Shown: piece after piece, positions 10,556 through 20,290 of the stretch | How positions within the stretch are numbered: the first letter of the stretch is position 1 | Layout: the number at the start of each line of letters is the position of its first letter | DNA from: Prorocentrum cordatum | Taxonomy: Eukaryota; Sar; Dinophyceae; Prorocentrales; Prorocentraceae | Direction of reading: 5' to 3' | Length of the DNA stretch: 62,303 bases | NCBI GenBank assembly: GCA_963575745.1 | Contig: CAUYUJ010014327.1 | Location: 102,501-164,803, forward strand | The notes under the pieces: model-generated | Told to the model about the DNA's origin: nothing | What the model saw: the letters and a program-made list of their open reading frames with translations, nothing else | Databases searched by the model: none | Position numbers and translations under genes: made by a program

Positions 10556-10713
10556 GGTCGGGTATGTCACATATGTCCTCCTACAGGCGGAGTTTGGAAG
10601 AACAATGAAACGTAGCCCAAAAGCGCCAAGATGCTAAAAAAGAATCGACAAATCGTCCCCAGGCTATGTTTGGATTAGTTTTTGAATAACCCTCCTGTGG
10701 AAGGACGTGTCCG
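10556..10713 (+). repeat. F1 MITE, copy c
   Basis: Left end GGTCGGGTATGTC with a short interruption before CCTCCTACAGGCGGA; interior CGTCCCCAGGCTATGTTTGG; right end CCTCCTGTGGAAGGACGTG, then TCCGAC. Confidence 0.65.
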
Positions 10714-10784
10714 ACTTGACTATACAATCGCTGTAATCCCAAGCGGAGGCGCGCCTCCTTTGTGGATCTTCTGACCCGGGTCAA

Positions 10785-10935
10785 TCCGGACACGGGTCAG
10801 TCAAGCCTTGCAGAATCCTGCAAGATCCTGCACCCAAACCCGGGTCAACGCGCAGGATCCTGCAAGATACTGCATGGTCCTGCACCCAAGCCCAGGCCAG
10901 TGCGACCCTGGCACTGCAGGACCCTGCAAGATCGG
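10785..10935 (+). repeat. Degenerate CCTGCAAGATCCTGCA tandem repeat
   Basis: The words TCCTGCAAGA, TCCTGCACCCAA and CCCGGGTCA recur four to five times in about 150 bp. No coding content. Confidence 0.5.
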
Positions 10936-11078
10936 GCGCTCTAGCTGACCCCCGGATTTTGAGAGAAAAAGGGAAATATGGGAGAAGGAACAAAAAAGAT
11001 CAAACATAGTCGACATCGCCCCCAAGCTATTTTTTCTGACTATTCTTGAAGCTTCCTCCTGTAGAGGGACATGCCCGA
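10932..11078 (+). repeat. F1 MITE, copy d, decayed left end
   Basis: The right end CCTCCTGTAGAGGGACATG followed by CCCGAC is clear. The left end (TCGGGCGCTCTAGCTGACC) is only weakly F1-like. The interior ends CCCCAAGCTATTTTTTCTGA. Confidence 0.5.
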
Positions 11079-12050
11079 CTCAAAGCTCAGGGTGGCCGTG
11101 GCCAGAGGCAGGCGGGAGCCGTGGGCGACGGGGCGGAGGACGGGCGCAGCGACGACGACGGCAGCGACGACGACGACGGCGAGGACGACGACGACTTAAC
11201 TGCTTAGACTCGCTGTCTTCCCGAGCGACGGCGCGGCTCCTCGGGCGGCGCCGCGAAAGCCGTCGGCGCCAGGCGCCGCGAGCAGCCCGCCGGCGCGCCG
11301 CCGCCGAGCGCGGCGCCGCCCAGCGCGGCGCCGCCCCGCGCGGCGCGCCCCGCCGGCAGGGCGCCGAGGAGCGCCGGCTGCCCGCCCTCGGGCGCGGCCT
11401 CTCGCCAGGAGGGGCGCCCGCCGCCGGTCGGTGGGTCGGTGGGTCGGTGGGTCGGTCGGTCGGTCGGCCGGCTGGTCGGTCGGTCGGTCGGTCGGTCGGT
11501 CGGCGTCGTCGGCGGCGTCGTCGGCGTCGTCGGCGTCGGGGTCGTCGGCGTCGGGGTCGGTGATTGTCTGTCAGCGTCGGCATCGGCGTCGTCGGCGTCG
11601 GCGTCGGTGTCGTCGGTGTCGGGGTCGGCAAGTCTCCGTGTCGGCGTCGGCGTCGGTGCCGTCGATGCGTCCAACCGTCGATCCATCCGCCGGCCCGTCG
11701 GTCGCAGCTCATCCGTTGCCGAGAGCTTCTGGCAACGCTCTGGACGAAGCGGTCGCGACCGAAAACCGGCCTCCAGTCGCGAAGTCGGGTAACGAACAAG
11801 CCGCCGACGTCCTCGACGCCCTCGCTTGGATCCCCGCGAGGCGCCTTCTCGATACCGAAACTCGACCCCCCCCAATAGCGCGACCGAAATTCGGCAACCG
11901 AGAATTCCGGGTCGCGGATGATCTGGGGTCGGTCTGCCGGTCCGGCGCCGGTCGATCCGCCATTCTGTCGACGGTCCAGCGTCGTCGTCCTCGTCGTCAT
12001 CATCGCCGCCGCCACCCTCATTTTCATCGTCGTCATACTCGTCGCCGTCG

Positions 12051-12099
<49 letters not shown>

Positions 12100-12125
12100 G
12101 GTCATCGTCATCGTCATCGTCATCG

Positions 12126-12217
<92 letters not shown>

Positions 12218-12361
12218 GTCGTCGTTATTGTCGTCGTCGTCGCCGCCGCCGCCGTCATCGCTGCCGTCGTCGTCGGTCCGCCGCGCCCTCCTTGGCTCTT
12301 TCGCCCGCCCGCCCCGCCGCACCCAGCGCCTGCCTCTGGCCACTGCCACACTAGCATTAGG
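11079..12361. repeat. Low-complexity block: GGTC/GTC repeats and long (ATC)n tract
   Basis: 11,428-11,510 is GGTC/CGGT tandem, 11,510-11,680 is GTCGGCGTC-type, and 12,000-12,240 is (GTCATC)n passing into pure (ATC)n at about 12,128-12,216. Open frames running through both strands give poly-D, poly-M, poly-H or poly-I products and are not credible genes. 11,690-11,990 between them has no recognisable content. Confidence 0.6.
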
Positions 12362-12596
12362 TGAAGCATGTCCTCCTACAGGCGGATTTTGGGAGACAAG
12401 TTAAACATGCAGGCATACAAGCATGCAAAAAGTAGGCAAACCATAAAACATAAAACATAAAAAATAGGCAAACAAAAAAAAACAAAACATAGGCAAAACA
12501 TAACAAAAAAAACCTAAAACATCGTGCCGAGGCATGTTTTGACTGTTCTTGGATGTGGTTTCTCCTGCCGAGGGACCTGCCCGACTCCTCTTTCGC
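12362..12596 (+). repeat. F1 MITE, copy e, A-rich interior
   Basis: Left GAAGCATGTCCTCCTACAGG, right TCTCCTGCCGAGGGACCTG then CCCGAC. The middle holds repeated ACATAAAACATAAAA and GGCAAAAC words, making it longer (about 235 bp) than most F1 copies. Confidence 0.65.
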
Positions 12597-13064
12597 ATGG
12601 GGCAAACGGGTCCTGGGGGAGACGGGTCCTGAACCCTGGGGCCCTCCCCCGGGACGAGAAAGAACTCCACTCGGGTGCCCAAAAATCCGCCGATCCGGCG
12701 TGTGAGTTTCTGAGAGCGTGGACTTGAGCTCGCTCAAGCTTCGCTCTGCAGGGGGGGGGGGGGCGTACGCTATTTCCGACGTTGTTCGGTACCCGGGGAC
12801 TGGGGGATATAGAAAACTCAAATTCCTGCAAGAGGGCCCCGGATCGGCGGGACTGGCCGGAGGCCAGCCCAATATACACCACCACCACCGCCCTCCCCCC
12901 CTCCCTCTCGCTGGAAAGAGGAGAGAGGAGGAATCGACGCGGTGGTGGCGTATATTCTTTAGGCCCCCATCCATCCCGAGTCGTTGCCTGACGGTCCCCG
13001 GGGCCCGTGGAGGGCCCCGGCGGCCCGGAGGCGGCGAGAAGCCTTGGGACCCGTGCTCCCTCAG
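12597..13064. other. No gene; inverted GGGACC/CCGGGG block
   Basis: The blocks around 12,600-12,660 and 12,985-13,065 resemble each other in reverse (GGGACCCGTGCTCCCTCAGG versus TCCTGGGGGAGACGGGTCC), suggesting an element with inverted ends of about 470 bp. A pure G run lies at 12,752-12,763. No credible coding. Confidence 0.4.
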
Positions 13065-13284
13065 GACTTCTGTTGCTCCCATCGTGCACGAGGACCACGT
13101 CCCAGAAATAGCTTCGAGCGCCCAGGGAAGGGTGTCAACATAGCGTCTGCCCGACACGCTGGCGAAGCGCCGAGCGAGCGCCGCCTCCCAGGGCCCGACG
13201 TGTGACAGGCCTCCTGAGGCTCGGTGCACTCCTGGCGATGGGAATCCCTTCTGGTGATCAAGGCTAGAATAGGTTGGAGCATCA
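13065..13284 (+). repeat. Dispersed repeat F10, copy 1
   Basis: Shares CTTCTGTTG.(T/C)CCCATCGT, GAGGACCAC.TCCC, GCCTCCCAGGGCCCGACA and CAAGGCTA.A.TAGGTTGGA with 18,347-18,535, in the same order. Its right part is duplicated by the event described at 13,260-13,445. Confidence 0.65.
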
Positions 13285-13445
13285 TTTCTTGCCGTCGCTC
13301 GGACGTCCATTTTCCGTGTTTTTGTCGGTTTCATGATTGTTTTTTTCGATCGATGATCCAGGATGTTCCTCAAGGGTCCTCGCCGAGAAAAAAGTACACA
13401 CGTCCGAGCGATGCCAGGTGAAGGCTAGAATAGGTTGGAGCATCA
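13260..13445 (+). mobile_element. F9 element (13,289-13,418) between exact 25-bp direct repeats
   Basis: The 25 bp at 13,260-13,284 (AAGGCTAGAATAGGTTGGAG then CATCA) are repeated exactly at 13,421-13,445. Between them lies an F9 element with inverted ends (CCGTCGCTCGGACGTCC and ACGTCCGAGCGATGCC). The F10 copy at 18,347-18,535 has a single version of this 25-bp block and no F9, so it approximates the empty site. The duplication is unusually long for a DNA element. Confidence 0.75.
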
Positions 13446-13668
13446 CTTTGGACGCCGACATGGGTATGGAAAACATGGGTGCAATGCCGAACAACACGTG
13501 TTGCCCAAAACCGACAGCGGCCGCTGTTGCGCAGGCGGCCTTCTTCTCTTCAAAGAACAGCGTCCGCGGCGGCGCGGACAGGAAGCACGGTTCAGGATGA
13601 GCAGGAGCTGCTGCTGGGCATCGTGCCCATTCTCTCCGCACCCATTTCGACAGCCCCGGACCATAGCT
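13446..13668 (+). repeat. Inverted-repeat element F5, copy 1
   Basis: About 225 bp, three copies (also 16,722-16,935 and 17,330-17,556). Ends are inverted: GGGTATGGAAAACATGGG on the left against CCCATTCTCTCCGCACCC on the right. Shared inner blocks are ACCGACAGCGGCCGCTGTTG and GCGTCCGCGGCGGCGCGGA. Confidence 0.72.
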
Positions 13669-13883
13669 CGGGACCCGCTCTCCCCCGTGGCGACATGCCT
13701 CTGGCCACTGCCCCTGCCGCCCCTCTCTGCCTGCCGATGTGGCGCCCGGGCGGCTCTCCGGGCCGGCTGCTCGCGGTGCTGCCGCGTCCCTGCCGCTCTC
13801 TCTCGCCGCCGCGTGCTCCTGCTGCCTGCCAAGACGAGGCCAAGACAGGGCAGATGAGCTGACCGGGGCCACTGACAATTACT
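13669..13883. other. No gene recognised
   Basis: Short GC-rich spacer between F5 and F7 copies. Confidence 0.4.
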
Positions 13884-14058
13884 CTGGTTGGGCCCAAGGG
13901 CACACACAAACAAGTGCACACGAACCCCAGGGTTCCCCCATATTGTCCCACATTTCCTGGGTCCTCGTCTTCCGCCCCAAATCCCATAGTTTCCCATATT
14001 GTCCCGGGACTCGCCGCTTCATCGTGTCTGTGTGTGTGTTCCCCGTCCTGAAAAGAAT
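13884..14058 (+). repeat. F7 repeat, copy 2
   Basis: Matches 1,909-2,075 and 15,838-16,012: GGCACACACAAACAA, CCCATATTGTCCCACATTTC, CTGGGTCCTCGTCTTCC and TGTGTTCCCCGTCCTGA. Confidence 0.65.
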
Positions 14059-14084
14059 CAGACTGGGATACTTCCTTGGCGGCG

Positions 14085-14218
14085 CGCACAAGGGGTATGG
14101 GGGAGGGGGAAGGCGTCTCAGAGGGCAGCTGCTCCTGAGCAGGCGACGGCCCTGAACCTGCATACAGGGCCCGCGCCTTCTGAGAAGTCGGGGTCGGAGA
14201 AGCCTCCTCCCCTTCCCT
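14085..14218 (+). repeat. F12 repeat, copy 3
   Basis: GCGCACAAGGGGTATGGGGG, AAGGCGTCTCAGAGGGCAG, CATACAGGGCCCGCGCC and TTCTGAGAAGTCGGGG, in the same order as at 8,503 and 10,343. Confidence 0.6.
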
Positions 14219-14219
14219 C

Positions 14220-15242
14220 AGGTCGGGCGTGTTCCCCTACCGGGGGATTCTGGGCGAAAACATAGAAATTATCCCAGTGCGACCCTACATAGGAGTTGGA
14301 GCCCCTAGGAAAGCAGCATTAGTACGAACAGTAAAGCTAAAGCTAAGCTAAAGCTAAGTTAAAACTAAACTAAAGCTAAGCTAAAGCTAAGCTAAAGCTA
14401 AGCTAAAGCTAAGCTAAGCTAAGCTCAAGGTAAGCTAAAGCTAAGATGAAGCTAAGCTAAAGTTAAGCTAAAGCTAAGCTAAAGCTAAGCTAAGGCTAAG
14501 CTAAGGCTAAGCTACCGCTAAGCGAAACCTGAGCTAAAGCTAAGGTGCAGATAAGCTAAAGCTAAGCTAAAGCTAAGCTAAAGCTACGGTAAAGGCTAAG
14601 CTAAAGCTAAGCTAAAGCTACGGTAAAGGCTAAGCTACAGCTAAGCTAAAACTAAGCTAAAACTAAGCTAAAGCTAAGCTAAATCTAAGCTAAAGCTAAG
14701 GTGCAGCTCAGCTAAAGCCAAGCTAAAGCTAAGCTAAAGCTAAGGTACAGCTAAGGTACAGCTAAGCTGCAGCTAAGCTAAAGCTAAGCTGAAGCTAAGC
14801 TAAAGCTAAGCTGAAGCTAAGCTGAAGCTAAGCTAAAGCTAAGCTAAAGCTAAGCTAACGCTAAGGTGCCGCTAAGCTAAATCCAAGCTAAAGCTAAGCT
14901 GAAGCTAAGCTAAAGCTAAGCTGAAGCTAAGCTGAAGCTAAGCTAAAGCTAAGCTAAAGCTAAGCTGACGCTAAGCTACAGCTAAGCTAAAGCTAAGCTA
15001 AAGCTAAAGCTAAAGCTCTCAGGGGACTGGGGGAACCGCGGGACGGGGACTGGGGGAACCGCCCAGGGCGGTTAGCACTGCCCGGCCCTTTAAGCTAAGA
15101 GAGTAAGAACCCTTCTAGGCAGAGCCTATGTAGGGAAAAAGTAAAACATACTCCCAAATGATCAAAACAGAATCAACACATCGTCCCCAGACTATTGTTT
15201 TACTATATCTGAATCTTCCTCCTGTAGAGGGACAGGCCCGAC
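14220..15242 (+). mobile_element. F1 element, copy f, expanded by an internal 11-bp satellite
   Basis: The left end GTCGGGCGTGTTCCCCTACC is at 14,221 and the right end CCTCCTGTAGAGGGACAGG then CCCGAC closes at 15,242, so this copy is about 1 kb instead of 120-240 bp. Flanks CCCTTCCCTC and CCCTTCCCCC form a likely 10-bp target duplication (9/10). Inside, CCCTACATAGG (about 14,284) and its exact inverse CCTATGTAGGG (about 15,124) bracket the satellite, suggesting a second element nested in the F1 copy. Confidence 0.72.
14330..15017 (+). repeat. About 690-bp satellite of GCTAAGCTAAA (11 bp)
   Basis: Tandem repeat of GCTAAGCTAAA with frequent single-base changes (GGTGCAGCTAA, GCTGAAGCTAA). It lies wholly within the F1 element. 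No homologous array is seen elsewhere in the window. Confidence 0.9.
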
Positions 15243-15553
15243 TTAACCCTTCCCCCCTCTGCGCGTGGCCAAGGCAACTTCGCGTCGTGACGATCCCAAC
15301 GTTGGTTCCTGACACCGCGTGGATCGTTCCACCTTGAGCGATCGGCGGCTTCTCGATCGCCAGAGATCGCATCATACTGGCCGATTCTGAGCCACTGGCT
15401 GCTTGCAACCTTGCACGCCCGCGACCAGGTCGCCGCAATGTCAACACGACACGAATCTACCGTAAATCGAAGATCTCTGAGATCTGGAGGTTCTGGAGGA
15501 TGTCTCGGGCGCCGCGGTCGTGCCAGAACGCTCGCTCTGAGGGCGTTCCAGGA
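15243..15553. other. No gene recognised
   Basis: About 310 bp without a credible coding or repeat feature. Confidence 0.4.
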
Positions 15554-15835
15554 CACCCTGGAACGACATGTCCCTGTCCAGGTCAGCCCCTGTGGATGAT
15601 GGGCGCACGATGTTTTTCAACAGGCGATGGTAAGTGTTAGCGCTGGCCCGTGGGCTCTTGAGAAGCCCAACTGGCGCTTAAGCTCTCTCGCGACTCGGGC
15701 CGAAAACTACGGAGGTAGAAAAAAAACACCAAAATCGTCGTAACGCTTCTGTGTCTGCACCTCCCAGGAGACTCTGCGTTCGTTGCTACTGCACTGTGCA
15801 CCCTGGAACGACATGTCCCTGTCCAGGTCGGCCCC
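15554..15835 (+). repeat. 37-bp direct repeat F6 (two copies)
   Basis: 15,554-15,590 and 15,799-15,835 carry CACCCTGGAACGACATGTCC followed by CTGTCCAGGTC(A/G)GCCCC, differing at one base. The first copy is preceded by the inverse (GTTCCAGGACACC), making a hairpin. The second leads straight into the F7 copy. Confidence 0.65.
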
Positions 15836-15837
15836 AA

Positions 15838-16012
15838 CTGAAGGGGTCCTGGGACACACAAATAAATACACACAAATAAAATAATTCCCCATATTTTCTC
15901 ATATTTTCTGGGTTTTTGTCTTCCCCCCCACTTCCCATATTTTCCTATATTTTCTGGGGAATCGAGGATTAATTGTGTCTGTGTGTTCCTTTTCCTCCTG
16001 ACCAACATCCTG
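15838..16012 (+). repeat. F7 repeat, copy 3
   Basis: Third copy of the 1,909-2,075 repeat: GGGACACACAAATAAATAC, several CATATTTTCT words, TTTTCTGGGGAATCGA and a TCCTCCTGACC end. Confidence 0.65.
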
Positions 16013-16263
16013 CCAGTCCTGCTGCTGCTCTGCAACATCAGTCCGAATCGATCCGGGAGACCAGGTCGGATCGCGACGCGCGACGCCTCGGGCCGCACCG
16101 GCACGGAGTCAGAATCGAAGCGTCGTGCGCGGCCCGTCTCCCGAAGGCCAGCACATCCAAGATGCTCGACTCTGGCGGCTTCGAAACAAATCGATCCGGA
16201 ACTCGCTTGAAAGAACCTGCTGACTCGAATTTGACTGCGCTTCAGAAGCGTCTAGGAATAGAT

Positions 16264-16499
16264 TAGAGGTCTTCCACATGTGGTCGGAGTAGGCATGGTC
16301 GGAGGATCGCGGCGCATCGCCTGTGCATCGCCGATGCATCGGCGATGCACCGGCGATGCACCCGCGAAGTCGGCGATGCATCGGCGCCGTCGGCGTGGAG
16401 AAAATCGGGCTCCACATCGAGCCGCGTCGCCGATGCATTAGCGATGCGGTGCGATCCCTCGGGCCCCATCTCCTCAGGCCCCATCTGGGAGGCCTAGAA
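16264..16499 (+). repeat. F2 element, copy 3
   Basis: Left GGTCGGAGTAGGCATGGTCG then GAGGATCGCG; right GCGATCCCTCGGGCCCCATC then CTGGGAGGCCTAGA. The core is CGATGCATCGGCGATGCA-type palindromes and CTCCACATCGAGCCGCG. Confidence 0.72.
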
Positions 16500-16721
16500 A
16501 TCATCTTCGGCAACATGTCGACAATCGTCATCGGGCCAACACGGTTCCCGCCAGCCCGCCCCCTGCGACGCCTGGGCGACGCTCAGCGACACCGCCGCCA
16601 TGGTGGGCATGGGCCCGCGACCGCGGCTAACCGCCGGGGTGCCCCCACACTCAGCCCATGTCACGTCCTCCCCAGACCCCCTCGCATCGTGAAACAAATC
16701 ACGACGTACAATTTCTTGTCC

Positions 16722-16935
16722 TTGGACGCTCGAAATGGGTACGGAAAAAATGAGCACGATGCCCAACAACAAATTCTACCCAAAACCGACAGAGGCGGCT
16801 GTTGGGTGGGCGACAGTCTCTCTCAAATGAACTACGTCCGCGGCGACGCCGACAGAGAACCCCGTTCAAGATGCACAAGATCTGCTGTCGGTCGTCTTGC
16901 CCACTCTTTCCATGCCCATTTCGATCGTACCGATT
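16722..16935 (+). repeat. F5 element, copy 2
   Basis: Ends CGAAATGGGTACGGAAAAAA and, inverted, TTTCCATGCCCATTTCGATC; inside ACCGACAGAGGCGGCTGTTG and GTCCGCGGCGACGCCGACAG. This copy shows the terminal inverted repeats (about 40 bp, imperfect) most clearly. Confidence 0.75.
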
Positions 16936-17329
16936 GCTACTCTCAGCCTCCGGGGGCCCTCGCCGGGCCCTTGGGCCGTCAAGAATGGACTCGGGATGAA
17001 AGGCCGGCCCCAGAGAAGGGATCCAAACCTCTGGGGAACCGCGCTGCGTAACAATCACGACGGGAGACGTCTGGGATCGCGCCGGCGCCGCCGGCTCCCT
17101 GCAGTCTGCGCAGCGCGGCGGCGGGGCGTGCGAAGGAGGAGGAGGAGGAGGAGGAGGAGGAGGAGGAGGAGAGCGAAGATCAGGCGGACAGCGGCGACCG
17201 CAGCAGGCGGGAGGTCCGGGGCCCGCGGGACGAAGCGGGCCCGGCTGGGCGGGCGGGCGGGGGCAGAGGGGAGGCAGCAAGCAGGAAGCCGAGGGAGGAG
17301 CAGGCGGGCGAGGGAGCAGATGTGTGGTT

Positions 17330-17556
17330 CCTCGACCTTCCACGTCCGAGGCGGGCACGGAAGAAACCGGCACAGCGCCTGACAGCAACTGCTGTCCAGA
17401 GCCGACAGCGGCCGCTGTTGGGTAGGCGGCCTTCTGCCTTCTGTCTTCGGTGCACAGCGTCCGCGGCGGCGCGGATAGCAGCTCCTGCTCGGAGTGAGAA
17501 GGGGCTGCTGCTGGGCATCGTGCTCAGTCTCTCCGTGCCCGTTCCCATCGTCCCGA
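17330..17556 (+). repeat. F5 element, copy 3
   Basis: Contains GCCGACAGCGGCCGCTGTTG, GCGTCCGCGGCGGCGCGGAT and CTGCTGCTGGGCATCGTGCT as in copy 1. A (GGA)n tract precedes it at about 17,130-17,170. Confidence 0.7.
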
Positions 17557-18181
17557 TCGTCAGGTCCCCCAGGGCGGGACCAGTGCTGCGGATGCCATGA
17601 CAATGGACACCCTAACAATCCTATCGTTGAATTAAAAAATATGTCTAGCATGTGTAAAGATGTTATACACATGTTTGGAACATGGTTCTCACATGTTTGA
17701 GACATGTTTAACACCTTTTTTAGACATCTCTTGAGCATGAACGGGGGGCCAGGTCTAGAGGATCGGGGCGCAGGGCACTCGGGAGGCGTGCCACTTTCTC
17801 TTTCAGTCTGCAATGTCTGTTTGGGATCGGCTGGCCGCCATGGGCGACGCGCCGACTCCTACAAAGTTGCACCGACGACCAGAAAAAAAAGTTGTCAGGT
17901 TACTGCGCGCAGCTCCACAGAACGGCAGGGACCTGGCCCAGGAACGTACTCAAGACATCTGGAAATTATTTGGCAACACGCCTCCTCTCCATTGGTCGTC
18001 GTCCACGAGACCAGTGCTGCCAGCTCAGACCGACAGTGTCCGGCGGATGCCGCCGCCCTCTCGGGAGGCAGGGCCTCCGGCACTTGCTTTGTGCGCTGGC
18101 GGACCTCTCGGGAGGCGGCGGCAGGGAATGGCAGCACACTGCGTGTAGGCCGCCCCCCCGGCGTGAAGACTGGCGGAAGCT
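17557..18181. other. No credible gene
   Basis: Includes a short T/A-rich stretch with repeated ACATGTTT words (17,640-17,735). Overlapping open frames lack recognisable domains. Confidence 0.4.
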
Positions 18182-18342
18182 TAGGTCGAGCACGTCCCCC
18201 TACAAGCGGGCTTTGGACGAACAACACGAAGTACCCAAACAACAAATTCAAAACTAGTAAAACTATCTTGTCGAAAAATCGTCCCCAGCCAATGTTCTGG
18301 CTATGCTTGAATATTCCTCCTGTAGAGGGACAGGCCCGACTT
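18182..18342 (+). repeat. F1 MITE, copy g
   Basis: Left GGTCGAGCACGTCCCCCTAC, interior AAAAATCGTCCCCAGCCAAT, right TCCTCCTGTAGAGGGACAGG then CCCGAC. AGCTTA lies close to both ends, a possible but imperfect target duplication. Confidence 0.75.
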
Positions 18343-18346
18343 GAGC

Positions 18347-18535
18347 TTAAGCTTCTGTTGTCCCCATCGTACTTGAGGACCACATCCCTCCCAAACAAAT
18401 CTCGAGCACCCAGACAAGAATCGCGAAACAGTGTCGAACGAATGTCGCCTCCCAGGGCCCGACACATGAAAACCCTCCAATCTCGGTATTTTCTTGGAGC
18501 TCTCAAGGCTAAAGTAGGTTGGAACATCGTAAGCT
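18347..18535 (+). repeat. F10 repeat, copy 2
   Basis: Same block order as 13,065-13,284 but without the F9 insertion, so it serves as the empty-site comparison for that event. Confidence 0.6.
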
Positions 18536-18654
18536 TAAAAGAGCACCCTCCTCACGATAGTGGGAGTGCAGCCAGGCATAAATGCTGCACAGGGTCGTCG
18601 GGTCTTCGTAGTGGTAACCATTGGGGGTCAATCCACCCGACGATGAGGCCCAGG

Positions 18655-19210
18655 ATGAGGCCCGAACAGGCCGGATTCAGCGGAATCAGACGGGATTATG
18701 CTGGACGTCGTCGTAGTCGTCGTCGTCGTCGTCGTCGTCGTCACCCTTCAAGGTCGGCGGCATCGGCCGCAAGGCCTTCGAAGTAGGCCAGACTCAACGG
18801 AATCAGGCGGGATCCAGCTGGATCAGGCCAGTTCACGACCACGGATATACCCAAGGGTAACTATTTTCGCATCGCGCTGCGCGAAGCGCGAATCAGTAAC
18901 TTCGCGCTCTCGCGCCGCCCCCCTGGGGAAAAAGAGAAGGACGCGGAGACGAGGATGACAAAAGCAAGGCATCGGGGGATCGCGAACCACGAACCGCGAA
19001 CAGCTTGGCGGCGAGCCGGATTCAGCGGACTCAGACGGGACTATGCTGGGTGAGGCCGCTTCACGACCACGGATGTGCTCAAGGGCAGATCTGCTCGCGC
19101 TCAGCGCTGCGCGAGAGCGCGAATCACCACTTCGCGCTCTCGCGACGCCCCACTGGGGAAGAAGAGAACGACGGGGAAACGGGGAAGACGAGGACGAGAG
19201 ACACCGGGAG
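18655..19210 (+). repeat. Two to three diverged direct copies of a 190-230-bp unit
   Basis: GATTCAGCGGAATCAGACGG, its variants at 18,795 and 19,018, TTCACGACCACGGAT (18,834 and 19,056) and CTTCGCGCTCTCGCG (18,900 and 19,130) recur in the same order. A (GTC)n run at 18,706-18,740 interrupts the first. Confidence 0.55.
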
Positions 19211-19579
19211 CCGCGAGACGCGAATAGCTCCGCGCCCTCGCGGCGGTCGTGCTGTAGCTGCCAACGCCGCGCCGGTCGCGGAGTCGAAATCAAGTCGGAC
19301 TGGCTGCGCAAAGATGCACACCAACACCATGCAACCATCGGGCCGCATCGGATCGTCGGAGACATCGGAATCGAATCGGATCGGACCGCCCAGAATCGAT
19401 ATCGAATCGGATCGATCGGATCGAAGTGGAACCTGCTCGAGCTGCACTCCGCAGACCCACGTGCGGAAGGACGCCTCCTGACGTTCCAGGTCACTGGAGA
19501 GCCCCGGATCTTGAGGCATGCCTCAGCAGGCCTCAGGAGGTCAACGCAGAGCCTAACGCGTTCAGAACAGGTTCCAAAC

Positions 19580-20100
19580 CTCGAGAGAGAAGAGGAGGAG
19601 GAGGACCAGGGGGAGGATGAAGGCAGAGGAGCAGAGGAGCAAGGGGAGGAGGAGGAGGAGGAGGGAGGAGGAGGAGGAGGAGGAGGAGGAGGAGGAGGAG
19701 GAGAGGAGGAGGAGGCGGAGGAGGAGGAGGAGGAGGAGGAGGAGGAGAGGAGGAGGAGGAGGAGGAGGAGGAGGAGGAGGAGGAGGAGGAGGAGGAGGAG
19801 GAGGGGAGGAGAGGAGGAGGGGAGGAGGAGGAGAGGGAGGAGGAGGAGGAGGAGGAGGAGGAGGAGGAGGAGGAGGAGGAGGAGGAGAGGAGAGGAGGAG
19901 GAGGAGGAGGAGGAGGAGGAGAAGGGGGAGGGGGGGAGGGGGAGGGGGATGGGGGATGGGGGATGGGGGAGGGGAGAGAGGAGGAGGAGGAGGAGCAGGA
20001 GGAGGAGGCGAGGCAGAAGAGGAAGGGGAGGAGGAGGAGGAGGGAGGAGGAGGGAGGAGGAGGAGGAGGAGGAGGAGGAGGAGGAGGAGGAGGAGGAGAT
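19580..20100 (+). repeat. Long (GGA)n tract, about 520 bp
   Basis: Nearly uninterrupted GGA/GAG triplets with some GGGGGA stretches near 19,925-19,975. The translated products (poly-E, poly-R, poly-G, poly-P) are artefacts of the tract. Confidence 0.9.
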
Positions 20101-20290
20101 GACCGAGCCTCAGGAGGGCGCGTGTTCCCCGCCTCCCGCCGCGGGGGGCCTGGTCTCCACCTGAGGAGCCAGACCCCCCGACCGCGAACTCGATGCAGTC
20201 GAGCTCACACGTGGACGGACTTGTCAATGCCGTCCATGTCCGCGGGAGGGGGAAGGGGCGAGGGCCCTGCACGCGAAGCGGCGAGGCCGC

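Noticed and set aside
11204-12349. A 381-codon frame with a long poly-Asp segment
   Set aside because: It is produced by the (ATC)n tract; the flanking residues are low-complexity and all other frames are equally open.
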